A stretch of DNA of 64,000 bases from Chersky-840 sp963810195. Its GTDB lineage: Bacteria > Actinomycetota > Acidimicrobiia > Acidimicrobiales > UBA8190. Made by a program: the position numbers and the translations under genes. Of the stretch, positions 32,617-40,372 are shown piece by piece. The notes below the pieces were generated by a model. That model ran no database searches. It saw only the letters and a program-made list of their open reading frames with translations, and was not told where the DNA came from. The stretch is from positions 266,723 through 330,722 of the forward strand of contig CAWEMO010000003.1 in assembly GCA_963810195.1 (NCBI GenBank), in the 5' to 3' direction. How positions within the stretch are numbered: position 1 is the stretch's first letter; every line of letters starts with the position of its first letter.

Positions 32617-33202
32617 GGCACCGCCTCCCCGAACAGGTAACGGACTGTCGATCCCGTCTCCAGGGCACCTTCGACCAACCGGTAATAGGTCATCGAAGTG
32701 AGGCGCGGAGCGTACACGTGCACGCTGATCGCAGGGACTGCCCCCGCGTTGACGACGTCGTGGACGTGGCGCCCGGCGAAGCTGATGGACCGGTGCGCCG
32801 GGATGGTCGTGGTCCGTTGGGCCAATTCTCCCGAAGGCTCCGTCACGATGCTCGTCTCCACCAGTTCGCCGGCGGTCACCACGACCGCGCCCGCCGAGCC
32901 TCCGTGGTCGTGGAGCTCGATCGCACCGCCGGGCGGCCATGCGATGGCCCAGGCCTCGACCGTGCTCGACGCCGCCATCAGCGCCCACCTGCGACCGGTG
33001 GGCCGGGTCATTCCGGGCCACGACGCCGCCCGCGGGCGAGCCCCGCGGCGATGGCCACCAGCTCCTCGGGACCGGGGAGACGCTCGCCGAGCCCGCCAAA
33101 TGCGTCGGGGGCCCGGTCCTGCCAGGGGATGGCGACCTCCCGCGACCACAGCGCCTCGTCGCCTGGGGGCGGTGCGACAAGGGGGCTCGGGGCGATCGCC
33201 AT
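32613..33202 (-). CDS. Cysteine dioxygenase (cupin), split by an apparent frameshift
   Basis: The 3' frame (ATG at 33011 to 32613) encodes the cupin core AWPPGGAIELHDHGGSAGAV (His/His/His ligands begin with HDHGG), then VHDVVNAGAVPAISVHVYAP and the conserved end LTSMTYYRL. The 5' frame (ATG at 33202, MAIAPSPLVAP to ARGRRRGPE, stop 33008) encodes the missing helical N terminus LPGPEELVAIAAGLARG that cysteine dioxygenases have. The two frames overlap in ATGA at 33011-33008, so two coupled peptides or a one-base deletion could explain it. The enzyme oxidises cysteine to cysteinesulfinate. Confidence 0.8.
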
Positions 33203-33246
33203 GCCCCGACTCTAGGGCGTTAAAACCGATTAAGTCAATCAGTTTT
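33203..33246 (-). promoter_or_regulatory. Leaderless promoter with palindromic operator for the sulfur operon
   Basis: On the minus strand TTGACT (33238-33233), an 18-bp spacer and TAGAGT (33214-33209) precede ATG at 33202 by 6 nt, so the mRNA is probably leaderless. Overlapping the -35 is an inverted repeat: AAAACCGATT (33222-33231) and AATCAGTTTT (33237-33246), 10-bp arms with one mismatch and a 5-bp spacer. This AT-rich palindrome in a GC-rich region suits a repressor or activator of sulfur metabolism. Confidence 0.6.
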
Positions 33247-33310
33247 ATAGGAATACTACCTGTACCCCCGTCCCGACCGCCCGGGGGACGGGCCGGCGCG
33301 AGTCGGCGAA

Positions 33311-34462
33311 CTACCGGCCCAGGAGCCAGGCGGCGGTACGGACCGACGCCGAAGCCACGCGGTGCGAGAGCCCTCGCGCCGCGACCGGCGCGCCGGAGGC
33401 GCGCTCGCCGAGCCGGCGGCCGAGCTGGTCGGCGTGCCCGACCCACTTCGACGCGGTCCCGGCCATCTGCCGCGCCATCGACCCGTCGGGATCGCGGTGG
33501 ATCGGCAGGCTCAGCTTCCGGAGCCTGTTCGGGACGGCGATGCCGGCCAGGGCGCGCCTCGGACCTTCGAGCAACACGAAGAGAAGGACAAGGCCCAAGA
33601 GGAGCAGTGCGACTCCGATGGCACCGAGCCATCCCACCGCGGGCCCCGGCCCCGTCGACGCGAGCGTGCCCGTCGACGGTGCGGTCGAAGGCGCCGGGGC
33701 GGTCGTCGCCGTCGTGACGCCGGTACTGGGCGCGACCGTGGTCGGCGTCGTCGCCGTGGTCGTGGCCGGAGCCTTGGTCGTGGTGGGGGCGGTCGGGGTG
33801 GTCGTGGGCGCCACCGTCGTAGAAGGAGCCGACGACGCGAACGAAATGTTGGCGACGCCGCTGTCGTTGGCCTCGTCGCCGTAGGTGAGGGTGCAGACGT
33901 CACCCTTGGCCTGCTGGGCGGCCGTCGGCGGACACGGGTACAGGGCGGCGTCCGTGATCGGGCTGTTGTTGGCGGCGTCGGTGGCCGGGCACGTCGCCGC
34001 TGCGGGAGCGGGCCCGCACGGAGGGCCGACAGTTCCCTCTATCACGGTGAACGTCGCGGATACCGTCCCCGTGGAGGTGGTCGTCACGAGTGCTCCTGGT
34101 TTGGACAACGACGGTGCATTACAGCTGACCGGGATCGAGGAGTTGACGAGCCCGCCGACCATGACGTTGGGCTGGCCCGAGTCGCTGTTGCACTCGAGCA
34201 CGTTGCCGATCGAGCTCTTGGTGAAACCGCTTCCGGTGATGGTGACGGTTTGCCCATTGGTCAAGCCGGTGTCCGGGGTGATGGTGATGGTGCCGGTGAG
34301 ACCGGAGGCGGCGGACGCCGACGCCGTCCCCGCCACGATGGTGAGTCCCGTGATGGCGAGCACGGTGCCGGCCGCGACGCCGAGCCTCGACAGCACATGT
34401 CGACTGCTGCGAGACCGAGGCCCTGTGTGCTCCCCCCGAATACCCACAGCGTGCTTGGACAC
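33311..34462 (-). CDS. Surface protein with neocarzinostatin-like domain, Thr-rich stalk and LASTG-TM end
   Basis: 383 residues: signal peptide (VAAGTVLAITGLTIVAGTAS, AxA site), then GTITITPDTGLTNGQTVTIT, SGFTKSSIGNVLECN and CTLTYGDEANDSGVANISFA. This pattern matches the Ig-like fold of the neocarzinostatin/macromomycin apoprotein family (TPxxGLxDGxxVxVxGxG ... C ... NISF). A Thr/Pro/Ala stalk leads to LASTG (about residues 267-271), a TM helix (GAIGVALLLLGLVLLFVLL) and a 75-residue basic tail ending TAAWLLGR. LASTG resembles a class E sortase motif, but the long tail is unusual. GTG start after GGGGGTGA. Confidence 0.78.
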   Translation of the reverse strand: MSKHAVGIRGEHTGPRSRSSRHVLSRLGVAAGTVLAITGLTIVAGTASASAASGLTGTITITPDTGLTNGQTVTITGSGFTKSSIGNVLECNSDSGQPNVMVGGLVNSSIPVSCNAPSLSKPGALVTTTSTGTVSATFTVIEGTVGPPCGPAPAAATCPATDAANNSPITDAALYPCPPTAAQQAKGDVCTLTYGDEANDSGVANISFASSAPSTTVAPTTTPTAPTTTKAPATTTATTPTTVAPSTGVTTATTAPAPSTAPSTGTLASTGPGPAVGWLGAIGVALLLLGLVLLFVLLEGPRRALAGIAVPNRLRKLSLPIHRDPDGSMARQMAGTASKWVGHADQLGRRLGERASGAPVAARGLSHRVASASVRTAAWLLGR

Positions 34463-34777
34463 GAGTCACCCCCACGAGACGCGACGCGCCTCTCTCAATT
34501 CGTTCTCGATTCAGGATATTTGAGCGCCGATCGGAAGACATCATCACTATTGAGGAGCCTGTCGGCACCATCTCGAGTTCATCTCGACATCGACGACCGG
34601 CGCGCACGGAACGCCACGGGCATCGGGTGTCGCCGAATGGGGCGGAGAACCTAGTCAAAAATGATGATTCCTGAAGTGGCCCGATCCACGTATCCTGACC
34701 AATGGAGACGTGGATCCGGGGTGCAGCGCGCTCGATCCGTCGGCGCTCGTCGCAACCGGTCGACTGGGGGGTGGGGT
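34463..34777. other. Divergent intergenic region between two paralogous surface-protein genes
   Basis: This 315-nt gap separates the two neocarzinostatin-like genes. TATCCTGA occurs on the minus strand (ending near 34511) and on the plus strand (34691-34698), facing each gene as a possible -10 element, but no good -35 boxes are seen. Nothing else was recognised. Confidence 0.35.
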
Positions 34778-36631
34778 GTGGGTGGGTCGTCTGGCCGGTC
34801 GATGATCGCTACGGTCCTTTCCGGAGGACGCGAAGCGCGGGCCAAGGTCCTCATGATCGTCGCCGCGATGCTCGTCGCGGGAGGATCGGTCCTTCTGGTC
34901 ACCACGATCGGAGGAAGCATTCCTGCGTCCGCTGCCACCGGTCTCACCGGCACCATCAAGATCACCCCGGACACCGGATTGACCAACGGATCGGTGGTCA
35001 CGATCACGGGGAGCGGCTTCACCAAGAACTCGATCGGCAACGTGCTCGAGTGCAACGACGACCCGAGCCAGCCCAACGTCATGGTCGGGGGGCTCGTCAA
35101 CTCCGCCATCCCCGTCGGCTGCATCCCGCCGTCGTTGTCGAAGCTCGTGACGACCAGCGCCACCGGGACGATCTCCACGACGTTCACCGTGATACAGGGA
35201 ACGGTCGGGCCTCCGTGCGGCCCTTCCCCCGCTGCGGCCACGTGTCCGGCCACCGACGCCGCCGGGAACAGCCCGACTGCGGACGCCGCCCTCTACCCGT
35301 GTCCCCCGACGGCCGCCCAGCTGGCCACGGGTGACACCTGCCAGCTCACGTACGGCGACGAGGCCAACGACAGTGGGGTCGGCGACATCACCTTCGCCTC
35401 GCAGACGACCACCACCACGACCTCGGGCGCCACCACCACGACCTCGGGCGCCACCACCACGACCTCGGGCGCCACCACCACGACCTCGGGCGCCACCACC
35501 ACGACCGGGGCCACCACGACGACAACCGGGGCCACTACCACCACGACCGGGGCCACCACCACGACCACGGGCGCCACGACGACCACGACCGAGGCGCCCA
35601 CCACCACGACCACGGGCGCCACCACGACCACGACCGGGGCGTCCACCACCACGACCAGCTCGACCCCGGCGTCGACCACGACGACCACGACGGGCACCCC
35701 GACGACGGTGACGGGCGCCTACGAGCTGTACTGCCCGGGCACCCCGGTGGGCAACGTCGTGCTCAACGACGCCGTGACCTCGGCCACGCTGTCGCCGCCG
35801 AATCCCACCACGGGGCAGTCCTTCAGCCTCACGGGCTATCAGACCGTGGTCAACCTCCCCTCCGCACTGGCCGGGGCGGCAGCGGCGCTGCAGCCCAACC
35901 TGGAGGGCTCGGCCACGGCCCAGATCGACGCCAGCGGCGCCACCCCCGCCTCCACGCCCCAGGGCCCGCTCGACTTCAACGTGCCCATCCCGAGCCCGGT
36001 GCCGGCCGCAGGCGTGTCCCTGTCGCTGCCGTCCACGGCCGCCACCGTGAGCGGGTTCACGGCCACGAGCAACCAGATCACGATCCAGGAGGACTCCGCC
36101 GCCAGCCTCACCCTCACGGTGTCGGGCGCCCCCCTGTCGCTCACCTGCACGGCGTATCCCAACGACACCGTGACGCCCTCGGGCATCACCACTTCGACGC
36201 CCAGCGCCAGCCCCATCGCCCCGGTCATCGCCGTGGCCGGTGGCGGGTCGACGACCACCACCGCTCCTCCCGCCGTCACCACCACCACCAAGGCCCCCGC
36301 CGGTGGCGGCACGACGGCTCCCACCGCCAAGCCCGTGACCGCGCCGTCGGGCAGCCTGGCCTTCACGGGGGCCGGGCCGGGGATCGGGATCCTGAGCGTG
36401 CTGGGCGGGGCGCTGGTCCTGCTGGGCTTCGCACTGCTCGTCCTGGTGGACGCACCACGGAGGGCAGTGGCGCAGCTCGCTTCCCTGGGCCTGACGAAAT
36501 GGCGCCAGGCGGGCGGGGGTGAACAGCGTTCGGGGAAGCTTGCATCGCTGGTCCCGGGAAACAGCCGCCAACTCCTGCACTCGGGGATGAGGATGGCGAA
36601 GCAGACCGCAGGATGGCTGCTCGGGCGCTGA
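34778..36631 (+). CDS. Large surface protein with neocarzinostatin-like domain, Thr repeats and LAFTG-TM end
   Basis: About 617 residues from GTG at 34778 (ATG at 34802 also possible). The signal anchor VLMIVAAMLVAGGSVLLVTT is followed by a domain nearly identical to the divergent gene: GTIKITPDTGLTNGSVVTIT, SGFTKNSIGNVLECNDD and CQLTYGDEANDSGVGDITFA. A (TTTTSGA/TTTTTGA) repeat stalk, a second globular beta domain (GAYELYCPGTPVGNVVLNDA onward, about 210 residues), then LAFTG, a TM helix (LGGALVLLGFALLVLV) and an 86-residue tail ending TAGWLLGR follow. It is the inverted, enlarged duplicate of 33311-34462. Confidence 0.78.
   Translation: MGGSSGRSMIATVLSGGREARAKVLMIVAAMLVAGGSVLLVTTIGGSIPASAATGLTGTIKITPDTGLTNGSVVTITGSGFTKNSIGNVLECNDDPSQPNVMVGGLVNSAIPVGCIPPSLSKLVTTSATGTISTTFTVIQGTVGPPCGPSPAAATCPATDAAGNSPTADAALYPCPPTAAQLATGDTCQLTYGDEANDSGVGDITFASQTTTTTTSGATTTTSGATTTTSGATTTTSGATTTTGATTTTTGATTTTTGATTTTTGATTTTTEAPTTTTTGATTTTTGASTTTTSSTPASTTTTTTGTPTTVTGAYELYCPGTPVGNVVLNDAVTSATLSPPNPTTGQSFSLTGYQTVVNLPSALAGAAAALQPNLEGSATAQIDASGATPASTPQGPLDFNVPIPSPVPAAGVSLSLPSTAATVSGFTATSNQITIQEDSAASLTLTVSGAPLSLTCTAYPNDTVTPSGITTSTPSASPIAPVIAVAGGGSTTTTAPPAVTTTTKAPAGGGTTAPTAKPVTAPSGSLAFTGAGPGIGILSVLGGALVLLGFALLVLVDAPRRAVAQLASLGLTKWRQAGGGEQRSGKLASLVPGNSRQLLHSGMRMAKQTAGWLLGR
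35421..35504 (+). repeat. 21-bp coding tandem repeat (Thr-Thr-Thr-Thr-Ser-Gly-Ala)
   Basis: Four perfect copies of CCTCGGGCGCCACCACCACG-A (unit 21 bp) begin at 35421, 35442, 35463 and 35484, followed by degenerate copies to about 35700 in which Ser becomes Thr. It encodes a long O-glycosylatable Thr-rich stalk. Confidence 0.9.
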
Positions 36632-36716
36632 GACGCCCTGGGTGCAGCGGTGCGCCTTCAGACGGCGCGCCGTGAGGGCTGCCGGGCCTGACAGGAGTGC
36701 GCCATGACCGCTGCGG

Positions 36717-37178
36717 TCATCGGCGGCTCCGGCCCGGTGGACCAGACTGGATGCAGGCCCGCACATAGGTGATCGCGTCCTCGCGACAGGCGAAGGCCCG
36801 GCGACCGGCGACGACGTCGAGTTCGAGGGGCACCAGGACATCGGCCTGGAGCCGGGTGAGGGCCTCTTGTGACCCGCACAGGCGCGCGATGTCACCGGCC
36901 AGCCGGGCCATCTCCGTTCCCCACGCTCGCCGAACCGACCCCCTCCGGCAATAGCGTCCCAGGTCCTGCAGCCGGGCGAGCCTGGCGTGGGCCAGGACGC
37001 CGAGCTGCGCCACGATCGGGACCCTTCGACCCAGAGCGGCCGTGAGCAGGTCGCCCTCGCCCTGCAACCATGCGGCCGCCTCCTCCGCCAGCAGCGCCCC
37101 TTCGCCGCCGTGTCCGGATCGTCGTCCTGATCGCTCTCCCGCCGTGGCGGGCTCGAGTCGCTGGGAATGGGCACTCAC
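36717..37178 (-). CDS. Hypothetical all-helical protein
   Basis: 153 residues from GTG at 37178, with AAGGAGG 5 nt upstream. The sequence is alanine-, arginine- and leucine-rich, with helices LLAEEAAAWLQGEGDLLTAA, RVPIVAQLGVLAHARLARLQ and SQEALTRLQADVLVPLELDV. One cysteine lies at RLCGS and one at CIQSG. There is no signal peptide or known motif. It diverges from the GlxA/AraC regulator gene. Not recognised. Confidence 0.65.
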   Translation of the reverse strand: MSAHSQRLEPATAGERSGRRSGHGGEGALLAEEAAAWLQGEGDLLTAALGRRVPIVAQLGVLAHARLARLQDLGRYCRRGSVRRAWGTEMARLAGDIARLCGSQEALTRLQADVLVPLELDVVAGRRAFACREDAITYVRACIQSGPPGRSRR

Positions 37179-37403
37179 GGCATGCCTCCTTCGATCGTCA
37201 CGGCCCGCGGCTCGATGGGGCCCGGCCGGAGCTGCCGGTGCAGGGGGAGGGTGCGGCCCGCGGTCGATCCGGGCACCCTTCCGGCGTCTGCGGCGTCTGT
37301 CATGGCCCCATCGTGCCTGTTGCACCGTCAGCGGAGAAGCGGCAGGATTGCCTCTATACATGAGCAACCTGCCAACACCAACGGAGGCCGGAGACGCCAC
37401 CAC

Positions 37404-38372
37404 GTGGCCGTGGCGCTGCCGAGTGGGTTCTCACCCTTCGAGTTCGCCGTGGCGTGCGAGGTGTTCGGGTCCGACAACTCCGACCTGGGCGTGCCCTGGT
37501 ACCGGTTCACGGTGTGTGCGGTGGACCCGACACCGATCAGGGCCGGGACGGGCTTCACGGTCGACACGCCATGGGGCCTCGACACGCTCGGTCAGGCGGA
37601 CACGATCGTCGTCACTCCCCCCGAGACGATCGTCGAGCCCCGACCGGAGCTGCTGGAGCTGCTACGCAGCGCGCACCGGCGCGGCACGCGCATCATGTCG
37701 ATGTGCACCGGGGCGTTCACGCTGGCCGCCGCCGGCCTGCTCGACGGGCGACGCGCCACCACCCATTGGATGCATGCCGAGGAGCTGGCCCGGCGCTACC
37801 CCAAGATCAGGGTCGACCCCGGGGTGTTGTACGTCGACGACGGCAACGTCTTGACATCGGCAGGATCCGCGGCCGGAATCGACCTGTGCCTCCACCTCGT
37901 GCGGCTCGATTTCGGGGCGGAGATCTCGAACCTGTTGGCCCGCCGCCTGGTGGTCCCTCCTCATCGGGCCGGTGGCCAAGCCCAGTTCATCGACCTGCCC
38001 ATGCCCGACGTCCCCGTTGGAGAGGATCGCTTCTCTGCGGCTCTGGAGTGGGCCCGGGCGCACCTCGACGAAGTGATCACGGTGCACGACCTGGCACGAC
38101 ATTCGGCCATGAGCCCACGCAGTTTCGCCCGTCACTTCACGAGTCGAACCGCTACGACTCCGCGCCAGTGGCTTTCGCGCCAGCGGCTGCTGCTGTCCCA
38201 ACAATTGCTGGAGACGACCGACCTGCCGATCGAGGTCGTCGCCACTCGCTGCGGCCTGGGGAGCGCGGCCAACCTCCGGCTGCAGTTCCGCCGGCAGGTA
38301 CGGACGTCGCCCAGCACGTACCGGCGCACGTTCCGATCGGATCCGCAGGTCGCGTCGGCGGAGACCGAATAA
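37404..38372 (+). CDS. GlxA-like AraC-family regulator with DJ-1/PfpI domain
   Basis: 322 residues: an N-terminal DJ-1/PfpI-like domain (VAVALPSGFSPFEFAVACEV, TIVVTPPE, RIMSMCTGAFTLAAAGLLDG with the nucleophile-elbow Cys, TTHWMHAEELARRYPKIRVD) and a C-terminal AraC helix-turn-helix pair (ITVHDLARHSAMSPRSFARH, PIEVVATRCGLGSAANLRLQ). This is the layout of GlxA/FtrA/GbdR-type regulators of amine or quaternary-ammonium catabolism. GTG start follows GGAG. No obvious target lies alongside. Confidence 0.9.
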   Translation: MAVALPSGFSPFEFAVACEVFGSDNSDLGVPWYRFTVCAVDPTPIRAGTGFTVDTPWGLDTLGQADTIVVTPPETIVEPRPELLELLRSAHRRGTRIMSMCTGAFTLAAAGLLDGRRATTHWMHAEELARRYPKIRVDPGVLYVDDGNVLTSAGSAAGIDLCLHLVRLDFGAEISNLLARRLVVPPHRAGGQAQFIDLPMPDVPVGEDRFSAALEWARAHLDEVITVHDLARHSAMSPRSFARHFTSRTATTPRQWLSRQRLLLSQQLLETTDLPIEVVATRCGLGSAANLRLQFRRQVRTSPSTYRRTFRSDPQVASAETE

Positions 38373-38410
38373 CCAAGTGATCCGGAGGCAGGTGGTCATA
38401 GACTCGCTCC

Positions 38411-39190
38411 GTGATCCAGACCGAGCGCGGCCGGGGCCGATCCGGGGGACAGCGTCCTCCCACCGTCTTGTGCCGCCAGGGCACGACCCGGGTCGTGGCG
38501 GCGGCCTTCGTGCTGAGCTCATTCGGTCTGACCGGTTGCGGGGTCGTGAAAGAGGCTTCGAAGATCGTCCACGACGTGAAAGGCAACAAGGCCACCATCG
38601 ACGCCTTCACCAACAAGGTGCAGTCCGGCGAGGCGGCGACCTTCGAAGCGACCTACGTGACGACCGGGAGCTCACCGGCGACGATCGTCTACGCCGTCCA
38701 GCCACCCCAGGGGCTCGCCTTCAAGGAGACGCCGTCGGGGGGCACCAGCAGCGTCGACCTCATCGTGAACTCGACCGGGGAGTACTCGTGTTCCCCACCG
38801 TCTTCGGGATCGGGCGCGGCGTGGACCTGTGAGAAGTTGGGCACCGCCGGCGCCGCCGCCGAGAACAAGATCTTCGAGATCTACACCCCTGCGCATTGGA
38901 CCGCGTTCCTGAAGGATTTCTCTCTCGCCGCCGGAGTGGCCGGCGACAAGGTGACATCGTCGACGATGACGGTCAACGGTTTCGCCATGCAGTGCGTGGA
39001 CCTCGTCGCACCGGGGGTACCGGGCACCAGCACGATCTGCACGACAGCCCAGGACATCCTCGGCTACGTCAAGGTCGCCTCGGACTCCACCGGCTTCGAG
39101 ATCACGAGCTACTCGGCGTCGCCGACGCCATCGCTCTTCGAGCTTCCGGCGGGGGCGCAGATCACGACCCCGCCGCCAAGCACGACGTAG
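38411..39190 (+). CDS. Putative lipoprotein
   Basis: About 259 residues with a hydrophobic signal (RVVAAAFVLSSFGL) and lipobox LTGC followed by GVVKEASKIVHDVKGNK, indicating lipid attachment at the cysteine and export. The mature part has regular beta-rich sequence with several cysteines (EYSCSPPSSG, AWTCEKLG, MQCVDLV, TICTTAQDIL). A Pro/Thr tail follows. No family was recognised. GTG at 38411 is the start. Confidence 0.72.
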   Translation: MIQTERGRGRSGGQRPPTVLCRQGTTRVVAAAFVLSSFGLTGCGVVKEASKIVHDVKGNKATIDAFTNKVQSGEAATFEATYVTTGSSPATIVYAVQPPQGLAFKETPSGGTSSVDLIVNSTGEYSCSPPSSGSGAAWTCEKLGTAGAAAENKIFEIYTPAHWTAFLKDFSLAAGVAGDKVTSSTMTVNGFAMQCVDLVAPGVPGTSTICTTAQDILGYVKVASDSTGFEITSYSASPTPSLFELPAGAQITTPPPSTT

Positions 39191-39299
39191 ATCCTCGGGA
39201 ATCGCCTCTATGCCCTGAATGGCCGCCACGGTATGCTCGGCGCACCAACGGCCAGGGACACAAGGACCGACTCCGAGCACCGTCGACGGAGGTCTGACC

Positions 39300-40187
39300 A
39301 TGAAATGGCTCTCGAGAACAGCCGTCATCCTCCTGCTGGTGTCGGTGAGTCTCGGGCTGCAGTCGGGCGCTCGTGCCCAGGCCTCGTCGTGGTGGACCCC
39401 GCCGCTGGGCAACCAACCGTGGCAATGGGAGCTCAGCCATCCGTTGCGGCTGAACAACGCGCGGGACATGGGCACGAACGACAAGCTCCCCGACGGTGCC
39501 CATGCGCCGGATCCTGTCATCTACGACATCGATGGCATCATCAACCCGAAGTCGACCGTCACCGCGCTGCACGCACAGGGTAAGCACGTTGTGTGCTACA
39601 TCGAGGTCGGGGCGGCCGGGGACTACTACTCCGCGGCTCAAGAAGGCATATCCACGACTTACTACGACCAGCTCCGATCCGCCGGCGAATTCGGGAAGAA
39701 GGTCGCCGGGTACCCTGAGTACTACCTCAACATCCAATCGCCGACCACGGTCTCCATCATCGAATCGATGATCGCCAAGCAATGCGCGGCAAAGGGATTC
39801 GACGCCGTCGAGACCGACATCGACGAGGAGTACGCCGACGGCGACACCGGGTTCTCGTTGACGAAGGCCGACGAAGAGCGGTATATGACGACTCTCGCCG
39901 ACTACATGCACAATCTCGGGTTGGGATGGTGGATCAAGAACCCCGACGACACCGGCGACAGCTACGCGACCGACATGTTCCCGTTGGCGGATGCGGTGCT
40001 GACCGAGCAGTGCAACCAGTACGCAACGTGTGGGTCACTGTCCGCCTACGTCGTCGGCCACAAGGCGGTCTTCAATGCCGAATACCATCTCAAGACCACG
40101 CGGTTCTGCACACAAGACGACGCCCGTGGGTTCAACGGCGCAAGGTTCAACCTGGGCCTCACCGGCGTCAGAAAGCCCTGCCGCTGA
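39300..40187 (+). CDS. GH114-family glycosidase (endo-alpha-1,4-polygalactosaminidase-like)
   Basis: 295 residues with a signal peptide (AVILLLVSVSLGLQSGARAQ) and GH114 motifs: WQWELSHPL, VIYDIDGI, KHVVCYIEVGAAGDYYSAAQ, NIQSPTTVSIIESMIAKQCA and FDAVETDIDEEYADG with the likely catalytic acids. Secreted GH114 enzymes cleave galactosaminogalactan-like polymers (Pel-type exopolysaccharide). ATG follows GGAGG. No exopolysaccharide biosynthesis genes are adjacent, so it may scavenge polysaccharides or disperse biofilm of others. Confidence 0.88.
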   Translation: MKWLSRTAVILLLVSVSLGLQSGARAQASSWWTPPLGNQPWQWELSHPLRLNNARDMGTNDKLPDGAHAPDPVIYDIDGIINPKSTVTALHAQGKHVVCYIEVGAAGDYYSAAQEGISTTYYDQLRSAGEFGKKVAGYPEYYLNIQSPTTVSIIESMIAKQCAAKGFDAVETDIDEEYADGDTGFSLTKADEERYMTTLADYMHNLGLGWWIKNPDDTGDSYATDMFPLADAVLTEQCNQYATCGSLSAYVVGHKAVFNAEYHLKTTRFCTQDDARGFNGARFNLGLTGVRKPCR

Positions 40188-40372
40188 CCCCCCGCACCCC
40201 CGACGACGCCGTCACCGGCGTCTCGCATTGATCGCAGCCGTGCTCTGTGTGGGAGCAGCACTCTTCCTGTCGCTGTCGCTCGACGGCACGAACACCGCGG
40301 GACCGAGGCCTCGGGCTCCTGACGCAACGGCGCGTCCCCCGGCGACGAAGCTTCCGGCCCCCGGGGGTCGGA

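Noticed and set aside
35421..35700. CRISPR-like repeated array
   Set aside because: The copies are directly adjacent without spacers and encode Thr-rich repeats in frame.
34655..37174. An 839-codon minus-strand open frame with Gly-Arg runs
   Set aside because: It is the antisense of the Thr-repeat surface gene and has no start, ribosome site or recognisable domain.
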